From the NCBI GenBank assembly GCA_003427395.1, contig BFEA01000949.1, positions 241,846 through 274,574 of the forward strand: a DNA stretch of 32,729 nt, read 5' to 3'. The position numbers and the translations under genes were made by a program. The number at the start of each line of letters is the position of its first letter. Position 1 is the stretch's first letter. This DNA comes from Chara braunii. Its lineage: Eukaryota; Streptophyta; Charophyceae; Charales; Characeae. Positions 1 through 9,499 of the stretch are shown in pieces. A model generated the notes under the pieces. That model was not told the DNA's origin. It saw only the letters and a program-made list of their open reading frames with translations, and did no database searches.

Positions 1-75
1 CAGGTGGAGCTTTCCTTACCTCTTCCCCCTCCCCCTTTTTTCCTTTTCCTTTTTCCTTTCCCCTTTTTTGCGCTC
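1..75. repeat. Pyrimidine-rich low-complexity tract
   Basis: Runs of C and T (CCCTTTTTTCC type) fill the first 70 bases. There is no coding content or recognisable signal; this is simple sequence at the window edge. Confidence 0.8.
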
Positions 76-100
76 TGATTCACAATGTGACAATAGATAT

Positions 101-215
101 ATATATATCGTCAAATAGAACTGCCCGGTATCTATATATATGACGATATATATATATATGACGATATATATATTCTATTTGTGACGATATATATATATAG
201 ACTATCATTCGAAAG
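101..215. repeat. AT-microsatellite with inverted copy of the ribozyme-repeat tail
   Basis: Several (AT)n runs are separated by the words GTGACGATATAT and TGACGATATAT. Bases 102-131 are the reverse complement of 447-477, the tail of the tandem unit that follows the hammerhead core. The unit is therefore present here in opposite orientation as a truncated copy. No gene is seen. Confidence 0.75.
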
Positions 216-364
216 AGCATAGAGGATGTCCAAATGGATATTCGATCTTTCCATCCTTATTCTAATTACAGACATAAATATTTTAGTTTATTGCCTAGTC
301 CTTCCTTTCTTAATCTCGAAGCTCCTCAAGAATCTGATATATATTGATATATATATTCAGCCTC

Positions 365-401
365 CTGATGAGTCGGTGAAACTCCGACGAAACAGTTTGT
401 C
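365..401 (+). ncRNA. Hammerhead ribozyme core (minimal type with short helix III)
   Basis: The invariant core is present in order. CTGATGA lies at 365-371. Helix II is GTCGG (372-376) closing on CCGAC (384-388) around the loop TGAAACT. GAA(A) follows at 389-392. Helix III is a 3-bp ACA/TGT stem (392-394 with 398-400) around the loop GTT. The GTC cleavage triplet ends at C401. A 3-bp helix III is what is known for minimal type I hammerheads linked to Penelope-like retroelements and some satellite DNAs. Helix I is the weak point: the bases before CTGATGA (CAGCCT) do not pair convincingly with those after C401 (ACAGCCCC). The motif may therefore be decayed or need a partner strand. The hammerhead identity of the core is strong; activity is uncertain. 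Confidence 0.72.
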
Positions 402-575
402 ACAGCCCCTCGTTTGTTGTCCTCTTCTCCCTCTCTGCCTACGGTTTACCGGGCAGTTCTATTTGACGATATATATATATGAAACTCCGACGAAACAGTT
501 TGTCACAACCCCTCGTTTGTTGTCCTCTTCTCTCTCTCTGCCTACGGTTTACCGGGCAGTTCTGTTTGTGACAAT
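377..575 (+). repeat. 103-bp tandem duplication carrying the ribozyme 3' half
   Basis: TGAAACTCCGACGAAACAG occurs at 377 and again at 480. The next about 95 bp, including CCTCGTTTGTTGTCCTC and ACGGTTTACCGGGCAGTTCT, are repeated with few changes. In the second unit the catalytic CTGATGAGTCGG half is replaced by (AT)n, so only the first unit has both core boxes. An open frame at 226-594 spans this region but shows no protein-like composition. Confidence 0.8.
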
Positions 576-679
576 ATATTTTTTTAAATCTTAATTTGAC
601 AAGTTCTTAAATGACTTAGGTTACGTGACAGTTAGCAATGCGTTGACCTGATGAGTACAAAGGAGATCGGGAAGGCGGC

Positions 680-1160
680 AGAGGGGGAGAGGTAGGGTCA
701 GTGAAGGAGGAGGATGGGGAGGAGGAGGAGGAGAGGAGGAAGAGGAGAGGCACGCAAGAAAGGAGGAAGACGAGCAGTAAGAGGAGGAGGAGCAAGAGGA
801 GAGGCAGACAGTGAGGAGGAGGAGGAGGAGGAGGAGGAGGTGGACGTGAGTATGGCAGAAAAGGAGGAGAAGGGAGGTTGTGTTGACAAAAGAGAAAGGA
901 GGAACAACTTAGGATAGACCACAAAGAGAAAGAGAAGGAGAGCGCAGGCGAGAGCAGGAGGAGGAGGAAGAGGGGGAGGGAGGAGGAGGAGGAGGAGGAG
1001 GGAGAGGAGGAAGAGGCAAAGGATGAGGTTGAGGATGAAAGGAGGGTTGAAAACCTGACCGGATAGCTGGAGGGTAAGGAGGAGGAGGAGGAGAAGGAGG
1101 AGGAGAGGAGCCGCGGCACCACGAGGAGGAGGAGGAGGAGGAGGAGGAGGGGGGGAGGAG
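680..1160. repeat. (GGA)n / purine-rich microsatellite tract
   Basis: About 480 bp of nearly pure G+A on the plus strand, mainly GGAGGA with AAGAGG interruptions. The minus-strand frames through it give only Ser/Pro/Leu low complexity and are artefacts. A homopurine mirror tract this long could form a triplex. No gene is seen. Confidence 0.9.
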
Positions 1161-1169
1161 GACGATGCC

Positions 1170-1840
1170 AGACTTAGCTGCTATTTGGAAGAGGGTTGAT
1201 GGGCGAACGGAAGAGTAAGAGCATACTCACATGGGAACTTTGTTGACTGAATGTGGCCTTTCAGGAAAGCCCCTGGAGTAGTTGTGAAAACGCCTTCCGT
1301 AGCTGGGGAAAGAACCATTGTTTGATATCCAGCCATTGTTTGGGTCCAGTTCGACAGATGATAACCCAACCGAGTTTAACCACCCCAGAAAAAGAAAAAA
1401 AAGAGAACAAAAAGAACAAAAAGAACAAAAAAGAATAAAAAAACCCAAGAGTGGAGTTTGACAAAGATGAAGAAGGCAATCGTTGTTGTTTTTTTTTTTT
1501 TTTAATTTTAACAACTGTTTTAAAGTAGAAAAAAAGGTCCGATGTGGCAATTCCAATCCAACTATCAACTGATATGCAGTGGTGGCTGAGATTGACTCAC
1601 AGCCGAGGGCCTGGATTATGTACAGTTTCAGACCTCCACTTGGTCCTGATGCTGTCTTGGTGCCTGCATACAAACAAGTGTGTGTGTCTGACCGGCGGCC
1701 CGGACCGGGTCCGCATTGACTTTGACTGAAGTCAACTGTCCGGCGCCCAGGCCCTGGGCCATTTAAGGGGTCAGAAACCGGGGTCACGGCCTGTGGGCCC
1801 CTTAGCCATTCAAAGAGGCATAATGAACGGGTTATTGCAG
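1170..1840. other. Unannotated spacer with A-rich run and GC palindrome
   Basis: No supported gene. An A-rich run (1388-1445) and a T run (1488-1503) occur. At 1690-1715 a GC-rich partly palindromic segment (GGCCCGGACCGGGTCCG) resembles other GC palindromes at about 8770 and 8985 in this window. Confidence 0.5.
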
Positions 1841-2480
1841 AATCGTCAACCTGAACCTGTGGACCATAATCGGTAACCAGGATCGTGAACCAGAATCCTC
1901 AACCTGAACCTGAGACCGCAATACTCATCAGCACTTGTACTAATCACAAATGCTTAAGCAAAATCCGCAACCAGAAAATGTGTGCTAACCAAAACCCATA
2001 ACCAGAACCCGTAACCCAAATCCGTACCCAGAACCTGTAACCAGCATGTTCAATAACCTGAATCCTTACCCAGAATAGTAACCAGAACGTGCAATACGGT
2101 ATGGTCGAATAACTGGAATCCTTCACCAGATCGTCTGTAACCCGAATTGTAACCAGAACGTGTAATCCTTAACCAGAATCCTAAACCATAATCCTTAAGC
2201 AGAATCCTTAACCAGAATCCTTAACCAGAATCCTTAACCAGAATCCTTATGTGTAATCCTTAACCAGAATCCTTACGTGTAATCCTTAACCAGAATCCTT
2301 ACGTGTAATCCTTAACCAGAATCCTTACGTGTAATACTTAACCAGAATCCTTGACGAGAATCCTTGACCAGAATCCTTAACCGGAATCCTTGACCAGAAT
2401 CGTTAACCAGAATCGTTAACCAGAATCGTTAACCAGAATCCTTAACCGACCGGAATTGTACTTAACCAGAACCCGTCGGT
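1840..2480 (+). repeat. 13-bp minisatellite (AATCCTTAACCAG)n, decaying upstream
   Basis: From about 2150 to 2450 the 13-mer AATCCTTAACCAG repeats head to tail. At 2245-2335 a 26-bp higher-order form alternates it with AATCCTTACGTGT. From 1840 to 2150 the same phase is visible in degraded forms such as GTAACCAGAACCC. The gradient from uniform to degraded suggests growth at the downstream side. Confidence 0.9.
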
Positions 2481-2489
2481 ACTAACGGG

Positions 2490-3780
2490 GTCAACATTCA
2501 AATGAATGCGAAAGCCACATATCTGCATGTGTTATGGGTGTGTGGGATGGGTGGTTGGACTGGCATTGAACGTGATGGTAAAGTATTGATTCATTTGATG
2601 TGATTAAAAAAGATTGACAATCGGTAATGAGAAGTGGAAGGAATATGAGCGAGAGAGCGGTAGACAGAAATACAGATGGCAATATCACGAAGTAGCGCAG
2701 ATAGTCATGTACGAAGCAGAGAGGACAAGGCACCAAGATACCATCCAAATAAGAGGAATAGAATGAACACGTTAAGTCAATGATGACGCTGTCTGGTGTC
2801 ACCAACGCAATGCAGTATCCAATGTTGCTTCTACTGACTGGCGGCGCCCAGCGCCGAGCCTACTCTGCTCAGCCTATCTACAGCTGTATAAGTTCTTGCA
2901 ACCAGATCACAACGAAGTTGAAGACCAACGTACGTGACATCATCACCAATGCTGACTGCCAGCATACACCAGCTACGTTCTCTCTCCTCCCCTCATCACA
3001 CCCTGTCTCCCATCAGCATGCGCCTCCTACCCGAAGACCGACCATCGCCATCACCTTCTACGGCACGCTTGGCCCGGCTATGGGCGCCGTACGCTCGCTG
3101 CCACAGCAGCACCCTCTCACCTCTTGCGTCCGCGTGCACCCTGGCCTGCCTGCTGAGCGTAGCATCGCATGGCGTAGCAGCAGTGTGGCCGTATTGCCTG
3201 CTCAGGCCAGAATGCCCCTGCCTGGGCAGGGCACTTTCCTTCATGGAAAGTGCGGCCCTGTGTCTGGCCGCGTGGGCCTGGCTGGGCAAGTTTCCAGTAG
3301 CTTCCAGTAGGGCCCCAGTGTCTGCACCCAGGCCCACCTTTGCTGTTATGGGCCTGGGCCCGGCCTGGGCCCTTTACAGTAGGACACATCCAGGAAGCCC
3401 TCCCAGGCTCCAAGGGTTTGCCACATTCTCATTGGCTCGCGGAAGATGTGTGACGACAATGCTGCATTCTCATTGGCCCGCGGCCTGTCGATGATGCGTC
3501 GGCCTCTCAGTGCGTGTGCCCAGGGCGCAACCAACTGAGCCCTGGGCTTAACCGAACGACGCAGCTACAGCTTCTTGAAGGAGCCAGGAAAGGCTCAGGC
3601 TTCGTAACCAACTGGCGGTGCAACTGTCTGATTCCCGACATACGGAAAATGTCCAAAGTAGGCCTCACGTGGATATTCAGGCCCGCCTTGACTAGGCGAG
3701 CACGAGGCTTGCTGGGGCCCACAGCCCAGAGTACTTGCATGTCTGTAAGGGCCCCGTGAGGGCTCAGTCCTCGCAGTAGT
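2490..3780. other. Low-copy spacer, GC-rich from 2840; no supported gene
   Basis: 2490-2780 shows nothing recognisable. From about 2840 to 3780 the DNA is GC-rich with several overlapping frames (longest 186 codons), but these begin at non-ATG codons and show no domain-like pattern. A short perfect inverted repeat GCACTTTCC/GGAAAGTGC lies near 3232-3253. The word GGCCTGGGC recurs. I read this as decayed repeat or GC-rich intergenic DNA. Confidence 0.45.
3424..3483 (-). promoter_or_regulatory. Duplicated inverted CCAAT-like box
   Basis: CATTCTCATTGGCTCGCGG (from about 3424) and CATTCTCATTGGCCCGCGG (from about 3464) are spaced 40 bp apart. On the minus strand each reads CCAATGAGAATG, a CCAAT-box form. 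No transcript start or clear gene lies next to them, so a promoter role is only a possibility. Confidence 0.25.
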
Positions 3781-3968
3781 ACTAAATAAAAAAACAAAGC
3801 AAGAAACCTTAATACCTCCCCCCAGATAAAAATCAGGGAATTAATCAGGGGAGAACAAACGAACCCACAGCCAAAAAACAAAACAAACCCAGAGTCCCCA
3901 TGGATGGAAGCGGGGTGGGGGAGGGTGTGGTTGTTTACAGATATCCCTGTTGATGATAAATTCAGGTG

Positions 3969-3969
3969 G

Positions 3970-4043
<74 letters not shown>
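3969..4043 (+). repeat. Long poly(A) tract
   Basis: About 75 bases of A interrupted by a single G near 4012. It may be the tail of a retroposed sequence lying upstream, but I could not identify a body or a target-site duplication. Lys- and Phe-runs translated from it are artefacts. Confidence 0.9.
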
Positions 4044-4045
<2 letters not shown>

Positions 4046-4199
4046 TTAAAAATTGTCCTGGCCAATACATTGGAGGGATCCGCCAGGTTGCCTGGTAGCC
4101 GAAAGATTGCGCAAGTGCTAGATATCTGCACTGTGATCACTCTCTTTCGTTAATTTTGAAGCACCGCATTTTTATCTTTTCTTTTTGAGGACTATCGGT

Positions 4200-4435
4200 G
4201 TTTTTTTTGGAGGGGTTTTGAAGTTCCTCGCTGTTTTCGAGGGGTTTTGAAGACCCTTGCTGTTTTCGACGGTGCTTGTGCATGCGTGTGAGTGCTCTTG
4301 TACGTTGTGAGTGCTTGTGTATGCGTGTGAGTGCATGCACAACCACGTGTTTGTGTTCACACGCATGCACAAGCACGTGTGATTCCTCACACGCATGCAG
4401 CACAAGCACGTGTGAGTGCTCTTGTATGTTCATGC
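4200..4435. repeat. Short direct repeats and alternating purine/pyrimidine hairpin region
   Basis: CTGTTTTCGAGGGGTTTTG-type units occur two to three times (4205-4268). A GT-rich region follows with inverted words: CTTGTGCATGCGTGTG (about 4264) is the reverse complement of CACACGCATGCACAAG (about 4357). It contains three CACGTG palindromes. The alternating composition could favour Z-DNA. No gene is supported. Confidence 0.6.
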
Positions 4436-4462
4436 GTGGCTGCAGTTGCCGCATTGAATCAC

Positions 4463-4592
4463 AATTTTTTTTTTAATAATTTGGACCATTTCTCGATTTA
4501 TGCATGTCATCCTAGCGCAGGGGCCATGCTAATCAATCTTCTCTGTATCGTTCCAATTTTTACGGATGTCCCGAAGGACATCATCGAATCAC
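4463..4592 (-). pseudogene. U6 snRNA retropseudogene with A-tail and target-site duplication
   Basis: The minus strand from 4579 down to about 4478 is a nearly complete spliceosomal U6 snRNA: 5' stem GTCCTTCGGGAC, ATTGGAACGATACAGAGA with an intact ACAGAGA box, AGCATGGCCCCTGCG, CATAAATCGAGAAATGG. It has a 4-base GATT duplication after ACAGAGAA (GATTGATTAGC instead of GATTAGC). The 3' end runs into AAATTATT plus ten A instead of a T-run terminator. The flanks carry CATTGAATCAC (4452-4462) and CATCGAATCAC (4582-4592), an 11-bp target-site duplication with one mismatch. I see no clear plant USE/TATA pair upstream. Together these show a copy made by LINE-type reverse transcription, not a working U6 gene. 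Confidence 0.9.
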
Positions 4593-4599
4593 TATCTTA

Positions 4600-5215
4600 T
4601 CTCGTTTATCCTTCTTTTTTCCTTTTTGGGAAATGACAAAAGAAAATTTGCTGAACATTGATGATACCAGAGCAAAAAGAGACTGATGCTATAATTCTGA
4701 GAGGCTAAGGGCGGAACCACTCTGCAGGTTGAAGTCCTGATTCACGCGCGGGGCTCCGATACTAACTGCTACATGCTCAGTTGAGCAATGTATATGGAGC
4801 CAAGGATCTGCGAAGTGATAACATGGACTTGAATGGACAATGCAGCGTCAGCAAAGCATCAACAAGCAATGTACATGTGAAAATAGCACAATGTAGCGCA
4901 GCAGAAGACTCAAAGATGTGACCTGACCTGTTAGATACTGATGCGACATCCCATCATACACCACACATGTGAGAGAGGGAGGAGGGACCGCATACATGGA
5001 AGAAAGGTCCCTCCTTGCACACACACATGGGGGAGATACCACGGATGAAGAGATGGGGGCGAGGCGAGACGAAGATGGAGGTGAGGGAGAAGACCAAGAT
5101 CACGATAGCAAAGTCCAGACTTAGTCTCCCTGCCGAATGTCCAATCAATGTCCGCCACAAAATTGTCGAATCAGATCCTGGGCGTCATTCCTGATGTAAC
5201 CTCTGCTTGTAACCC
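4600..5215. other. Spacer without recognisable features
   Basis: Mixed-composition sequence. Short overlapping frames (up to 75 codons) on the minus strand show no protein-like pattern, and no repeat stands out. Confidence 0.5.
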
Positions 5216-5350
5216 CTCTCTCTCTCTCTCTCTAACTTTCTCTCCCTCTCTCTCTCTCTCTCTCTCTGTGAGAAGAAGAAGAAGAAGAAGAAGAAGAAGA
5301 AGAAGAATAAGAAGAGATGGAGGGGTGAGACAAAGAAGAAGAAGAAGATG
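5216..5350. repeat. (CT)n and (GAA)n microsatellites
   Basis: CTCTCT runs (5216-5268) are followed by AGAAGAAGAAG runs (5270-5350). Arg- and Ser-rich frames here are artefacts of the microsatellite. Confidence 0.95.
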
Positions 5351-5419
5351 TCATCCTCCTACGCACACCTCTACCTCTACAATGCAACGCTGTGTCGCGC
5401 TGCTCCAGCAGCGTGTCAC

Positions 5420-6160
5420 CCAAGAAGTGAGCTACCGTGTGCCTCTGGTCCTAGCCCAAAACGTGGCCTGGCTGGGTCCCTACCGGACTTCCAGGCCCTC
5501 TGTTACATGCTGCGCTTGCACATGAGGGCCATTTTCCAGGCCCTGCGTCCCTTAGGCTGAAAGGCTGAAAACCAGGGCCTACAAGCCCCGTGTCTGTTCA
5601 TCTCGAAAGCCTGAAAAACAGGGGCCTACAGACCCTGTGTCATTTCAGACTAAAAATGGCAGTAGCCTTTTTAGCCTGAAACGAAGGGCCATTTTCGGTC
5701 TTTCATCAGACCGACCTGCCCTGAAACTCAGGCACCAAACCAGGGTTTTAGGAACAGGCTATTTTTGGCCTGTTCCCATGACAACTGCAGCTCCAGACCC
5801 CGGCTCAGTTTGGCATTGCCAAGAGCAGCCTCCTGGACTGACCGCTCTGCAATTGCAGGCAGTCGGAGGCAGTCAGGAGGCAGGCCGATGTAGTACATAG
5901 GGACTTCCCATGCACTTCACGGGCAGGCAGGAGGCAGTCAGTAATCTTTAGGATTCGGCAGCAGCACTTTGGAGGAGCGCTGCAGGAGTAGTAGTAGTGT
6001 TAGTTGTAGTCTTCAGCGTTGGGCGCCATAGCTAGAGTAGTAGTGTAGGGAGAGAGATTGGGCGGAGGCCAAAGGGACTTACCTGCAGCGCCATTGCTCC
6101 AGCTTCGTCTTCGAGGTACCTGCAGCACAATGCCATCTTCACAGGTTAGTACCTGACATA
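5420..6160. other. GC-rich spacer with short direct repeats
   Basis: Words of the type GGCTGAAAACCAGGGCCTACA and GCCTGAAAAACAGGGGCC are repeated in tandem (about 5555-5640), and diverged forms (CTGAAACNNAGGGCC) continue to 5760. A GCAGGAGGCAGTCAG repeat lies at 5860-5940. CAGGTTAGTACC at 6141 resembles a splice donor but has no associated frame. No gene is supported. Confidence 0.5.
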
Positions 6161-6252
6161 TGAGAGAGAGAGAGAGTTCTTCTTCTTCCTCTTCTCAATC
6201 GACCATCTCCTTCTCACCCTCTCGCTATCTGACTTCACTGCATCAACAGACT

Positions 6253-6320
<68 letters not shown>
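6160..6320 (+). repeat. (GA)n microsatellite
   Basis: A short GAGAGAGAG run occurs at 6160-6174 and a long one at 6254-6318. The intervening sequence is pyrimidine-rich. Confidence 0.95.
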
Positions 6321-6322
<2 letters not shown>

Positions 6323-7040
6323 TGACATTTGGATCCACACTCGACATTGGACATCAAACGTTTTGAAGAGGGATTATTTGGGACTTGTAACGAGACTTGG
6401 TGTTGATGACTTTCCCATCTCCCCCTTCCTCTTCTTCGTCTGATCCCCTCCTCTTCGTCTGTGTATGTCCGGAATTGGCGCCTCTTTCCTGTGTATAGCG
6501 CCAGACCCCTTCACACTTTGTGATGAGCATGATGTATGTTTGGTCTGCGTTGATCGGGCTACGCATTAGTGTTCTAGCATTCTGCTTTGCTATCTTGTGC
6601 TACGTGAAAGGGGTCAGTCCCGGTCAGGTCAGGACTTGTATCTAAATCTTCCACTGCGCTATAAAACACCATTTTGTATGTATCGGAATACACATTGCTT
6701 GTCGAGATTCCACTTGCACTGCATTTTCCATTCAGTCCTTTTTATCACATTGCGGATCCTCGGTTTAAATGTACATCGCCCAGCTGGGCATGTAACACCC
6801 TCCCTGCTGATGCAGCAGGGAGTGTCCGCAACTGGACAAAAGCGGACTTGCCCCGAAAGGGCCTGTCTTTGAACGTACAAGGCCCAAGATGCGACCTTTG
6901 TCCAAACACAAACTGCAAGTCCGAAAGGACGCCTGAACAGACAAAAATAGAACAATAAATAAATAAATAAATGCTGCCTCAAATCAAAACTGCGGCACTA
7001 AGGCTGGCCTTGGGCTTCCGAGAGAAGGTTCACAATAGTC
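6320..7040. other. Low-copy spacer with (AAAT)n
   Basis: No gene is recognised; the longest frames are about 107 codons without known motifs. CAATAAATAAATAAATAAAT lies at 6952-6972. An inverted word CCCTGCTGATGCAGCAGGG is at about 6802-6820. Confidence 0.45.
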
Positions 7041-7066
7041 GTATTTTTCATCACCACTTTAGGACA

Positions 7067-7225
7067 CCCTTCACCACTTCAGGATGCAGCCTGCCTAAAC
7101 AGGTGTTTTTCAGGGTCTTCGGACCTTTCACCGCTTAAGGACCATTCAGGTCCTGAAGTGGTGAAAGCTCCAAAGACCCTGAAAACCACCTGTTTAGGCA
7201 GGTTGCATCCGCAAGTGGTGAAGGG
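7067..7225. repeat. 74-bp-arm foldback hairpin
   Basis: The left arm (7067-7140) and right arm (7152-7225) are reverse complements with a handful of mismatches around an 11-base loop. Arms contain CACCACTTCAGGATGCA, CTGCCTAAACAGGTG and CAGGGTCTTCGGACC. A transcript would fold into a long imperfect hairpin. Confidence 0.85.
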
Positions 7226-7234
7226 TGGTTTTCA

Positions 7235-7425
7235 TGGTCTTTGGATCTTTCACCACTTCAGGACCATTCATGATTTTTAGACTGCCCAAAACTCTCGACC
7301 ACTTCAGGACACCCTTCACCACTTCAGGATGCAGCCTGCCTAAACAGGTGGTTTTCAGGGTCTTCGGACCTTTCACCACTTCAGGACCATTCAGGATTTT
7401 CAGACTGCCCAAAACTCTCACTTTA
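7235..7425 (+). repeat. Direct repeats of the foldback arm
   Basis: The left-arm sequence recurs in direct orientation at about 7300-7400 (CACCCTTCACCACTTCAGG through GACCATTCAGG), and a shorter version lies at 7243-7275. Each copy ends in TTTTCAGACTGCCCAAAACTC or a close variant. Confidence 0.8.
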
Positions 7426-7429
7426 GAAT

Positions 7430-8480
7430 TTTCATTCCTGAATTTTCAGCTACTCGATAACCGCTTGTAGGGCTTTCAGGGCGCGCGTCGGAGGGGCGTG
7501 CGGCATGGGGCCTCCCAGCGACCGTCGGGCAGGCTCAGCATGTAACAGCATGTCTGTTGGTCTGCATGCCTGTCTGAGTGCTTGTCGGCCTGAGTGTGTG
7601 TGTGACCCGCAAGGGTACTTGTTGGTTTGGAGGTCCCTCAGGGCTGGTACTCACCCGTGGCCGTGACCTAGGGTTGCAAGGGGAAAAACACTCAAGTAGT
7701 GGGGGTAGGCCTGCTGCACTTAGAGCAGCGGGAAAAACACTCAAGTAGCAGGTAGGCCGGTGCCACTCCAGTAGTGGTAGAAGTGTGGGGTACTCGAGGC
7801 CGAGCAGAAGAAGACAAAAAGTTGGCATTTTTAGAGGCCCAATAGCGGTAGGCTAGAGGTAGGCTGGTACCAGTCCAAGTAGCTTGAGTCTAGGGCCTGT
7901 ACGGACTATATCAGGGTCTGCAATGATGTTTCCTTCCGAAACGGAGGAGGTACCGGTTGCTGGGAGGCCGCGTGGCCTAGGAAGTCACCGTCCAAGAGGC
8001 AAGTAGGCTGCTATACCTTCGGGAGGAGCAAGTAGCTCCTCCTCATTTGAGGTGTGCAAGGATTGGCGACATACTGCTGGAGCCAAGTGCTAGACTTGGA
8101 GCGTTGCCTTGAAGGTCGACGAAGGAGCTGGGCGCCCAGCCTGGCTATGGCGAGCAGCCCGGCCTGAGGAGGAGGAAGAAGGGGGCGAAGGAGGAGAATG
8201 ACGAGGTACCTACTGGCTATGGTGGACACCATCTTCATCACCTTGATAGGCGCTGCATCTGGAAGGCCCAGTTGGGGTAGTGCCGCAGCAAGAAAGCTCG
8301 AGGCAGAGTCAGGCATGGCGGCCTGATGTGTAGCAACATAGCTGCTTTGTGTTGTCCTTTGCACAAGAGGGCAGAGCCCTTAGTAGCTGGCCATAGCCTT
8401 GGCATATGAGACGAGGAAGCAGGGGGAAGCCATGACTATGGTGGACCTATTGTTGTGCTGGTAGTAAGAGGGAATTTCGG
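7430..8480. other. Spacer with minor direct repeats
   Basis: GGGAAAAACACTCAAGTAG occurs twice (about 7681 and 7730). A minus-strand frame of 117 codons at 8011-8364 has no recognisable domain. No RNA gene is seen. Confidence 0.45.
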
Positions 8481-8719
8481 ATATTGATTCTGGTTCATCC
8501 ACTCATTGTTACTATTATTATTTGGAAGAAGAATAAGATTGGCGAAGTCAAGGAGGAGGTAGAGAAGGGGGGTTTGTCATTGGTCTTGCTGGTGTACATC
8601 TTCTTCTTCTTCTTTCTTTGTGCTTTGGTCTCAATCTCTTTGCAAGTGCTTTCATTTCTTTCACAATTGGGTGGCATTGTCTTTCCTTGTGAACTTGCAC
8701 TTTGGAAATGACCAGGATC

Positions 8720-9000
8720 GTAAGAAAATTAAAAAAAAAACGAAAAAGGTCTATAATGCTAGGCTACCAGCCGGGCCGCCCGGGTCCCGGGTGGCAAAAG
8801 CCCGTGCAAGTCCAAGGAAGGTCCCTGCAAAAAAAAAAAAATCCAAAAATCCAAAAATCCAAAAAATCCGAAAAAAAACTATGTTATGCAGAAAAATAAA
8901 CTGAACAACTTTTGCGTCAGGGTCACATCAAAATTCTTCACCAAATTTAGAAAAAAAAAAAAATTCTTTTATTTTTATTTTTTTGGCCCGGCCGGGCAAG
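8720..9000 (+). repeat. GC palindromes followed by A-rich linkers
   Basis: Two GC-rich palindromic blocks (GGGCCGCCCGGGTCCCGGG at about 8773; GGCCCGGCCGGGC at 8985) sit next to A-rich stretches. The linker at 8829-8885 (repeated AAAAATCC, then CTATGTTAT) resembles the one at 9600-9655, suggesting dispersed copies of one small A-tailed element. Confidence 0.4.
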
Positions 9001-9089
9001 TCACCCTGGGCCACTCTGGTAGCCTAGCTATAATGTACCATAAATTAAATCAAGTCTGTCTAACATCATGCTCCCCACTACGTGTGACT

Positions 9090-9490
9090 TCCCTAGGACT
9101 GAATCTGGCTGTATTTCTCGGGTGGATACATTCAGGGCGAGAGTAAAAGTGTGAGTATGCCCTCAGTGATTCTGTGGATCTCCCAGGATTTGTCATGGCA
9201 CCGGGTGGTGGTTGACTGAATCTGGCCATAGCCACAGTCGGATACATTTAGGAAGAAAGTACACCCAAGTGTGAGTATGCGTAATGGTGAACGTTTCTGT
9301 CGATCTTCCAGGAATTGTTTCGGCACGAGGTGGCACTTGACCGAATCTGGCCATATTCACAGTTGGATGCGTTCAGAAAGAAGTGCACCAAGTGTGAGTA
9401 TGTGCTCATAATAGTGATCTTTACTTTGGATTTTCAAGGAATGGTTATGGTACCAGGTGGTGCTTGACTGAATCTGGCCATAATCACAAT
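9090..9490 (+). repeat. About 120-bp tandem repeat, 3.5 diverged units
   Basis: GACTGAATCTGGC-type words occur near 9097, 9214, 9339 and 9466. Each is followed by a CAC(A)GTNGGATNCNTTNAG segment, AAGTGTGAGTATG and a CCAGGAATTG-type word in the same order. The spacing is 117, 125 and 127 bp. No start or stop regularity suggests coding. Confidence 0.85.
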
Positions 9491-9499
9491 AAAATCTAG

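Noticed and set aside
226-594. 122-codon plus-strand frame over the ribozyme repeat
   Set aside because: The frame covers (AT)n and a non-coding tandem unit; the translation repeats with the DNA and shows no domain.
653-690. CTGATGAGTACAAAGGAG as a second hammerhead
   Set aside because: No closing helix II and no GAAA at the right distance.
1840-2480. Telomeric repeat
   Set aside because: The unit is a 13-mer without CCCTAAA or TTAGGG and does not fit a telomere motif.
3424-3483. Promoter of a gene on the minus strand
   Set aside because: The duplicated CCAAT-like word is real, but no gene or start site downstream supports it; kept only as a low-confidence site.
2934-3494. 186-codon frame and overlapping frames in GC-rich DNA
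   Set aside because: Non-ATG start, several overlapping frames of similar length in different phases, no recognisable motif.
3904-4153. Lys-rich and Phe-rich frames over poly(A)
   Set aside because: Pure homopolymer translation.
5690-5715. Minus-strand CTGATGAAAGACCGAAAA as a hammerhead
   Set aside because: Both boxes are there but only six bases lie between them, too few for helix II.
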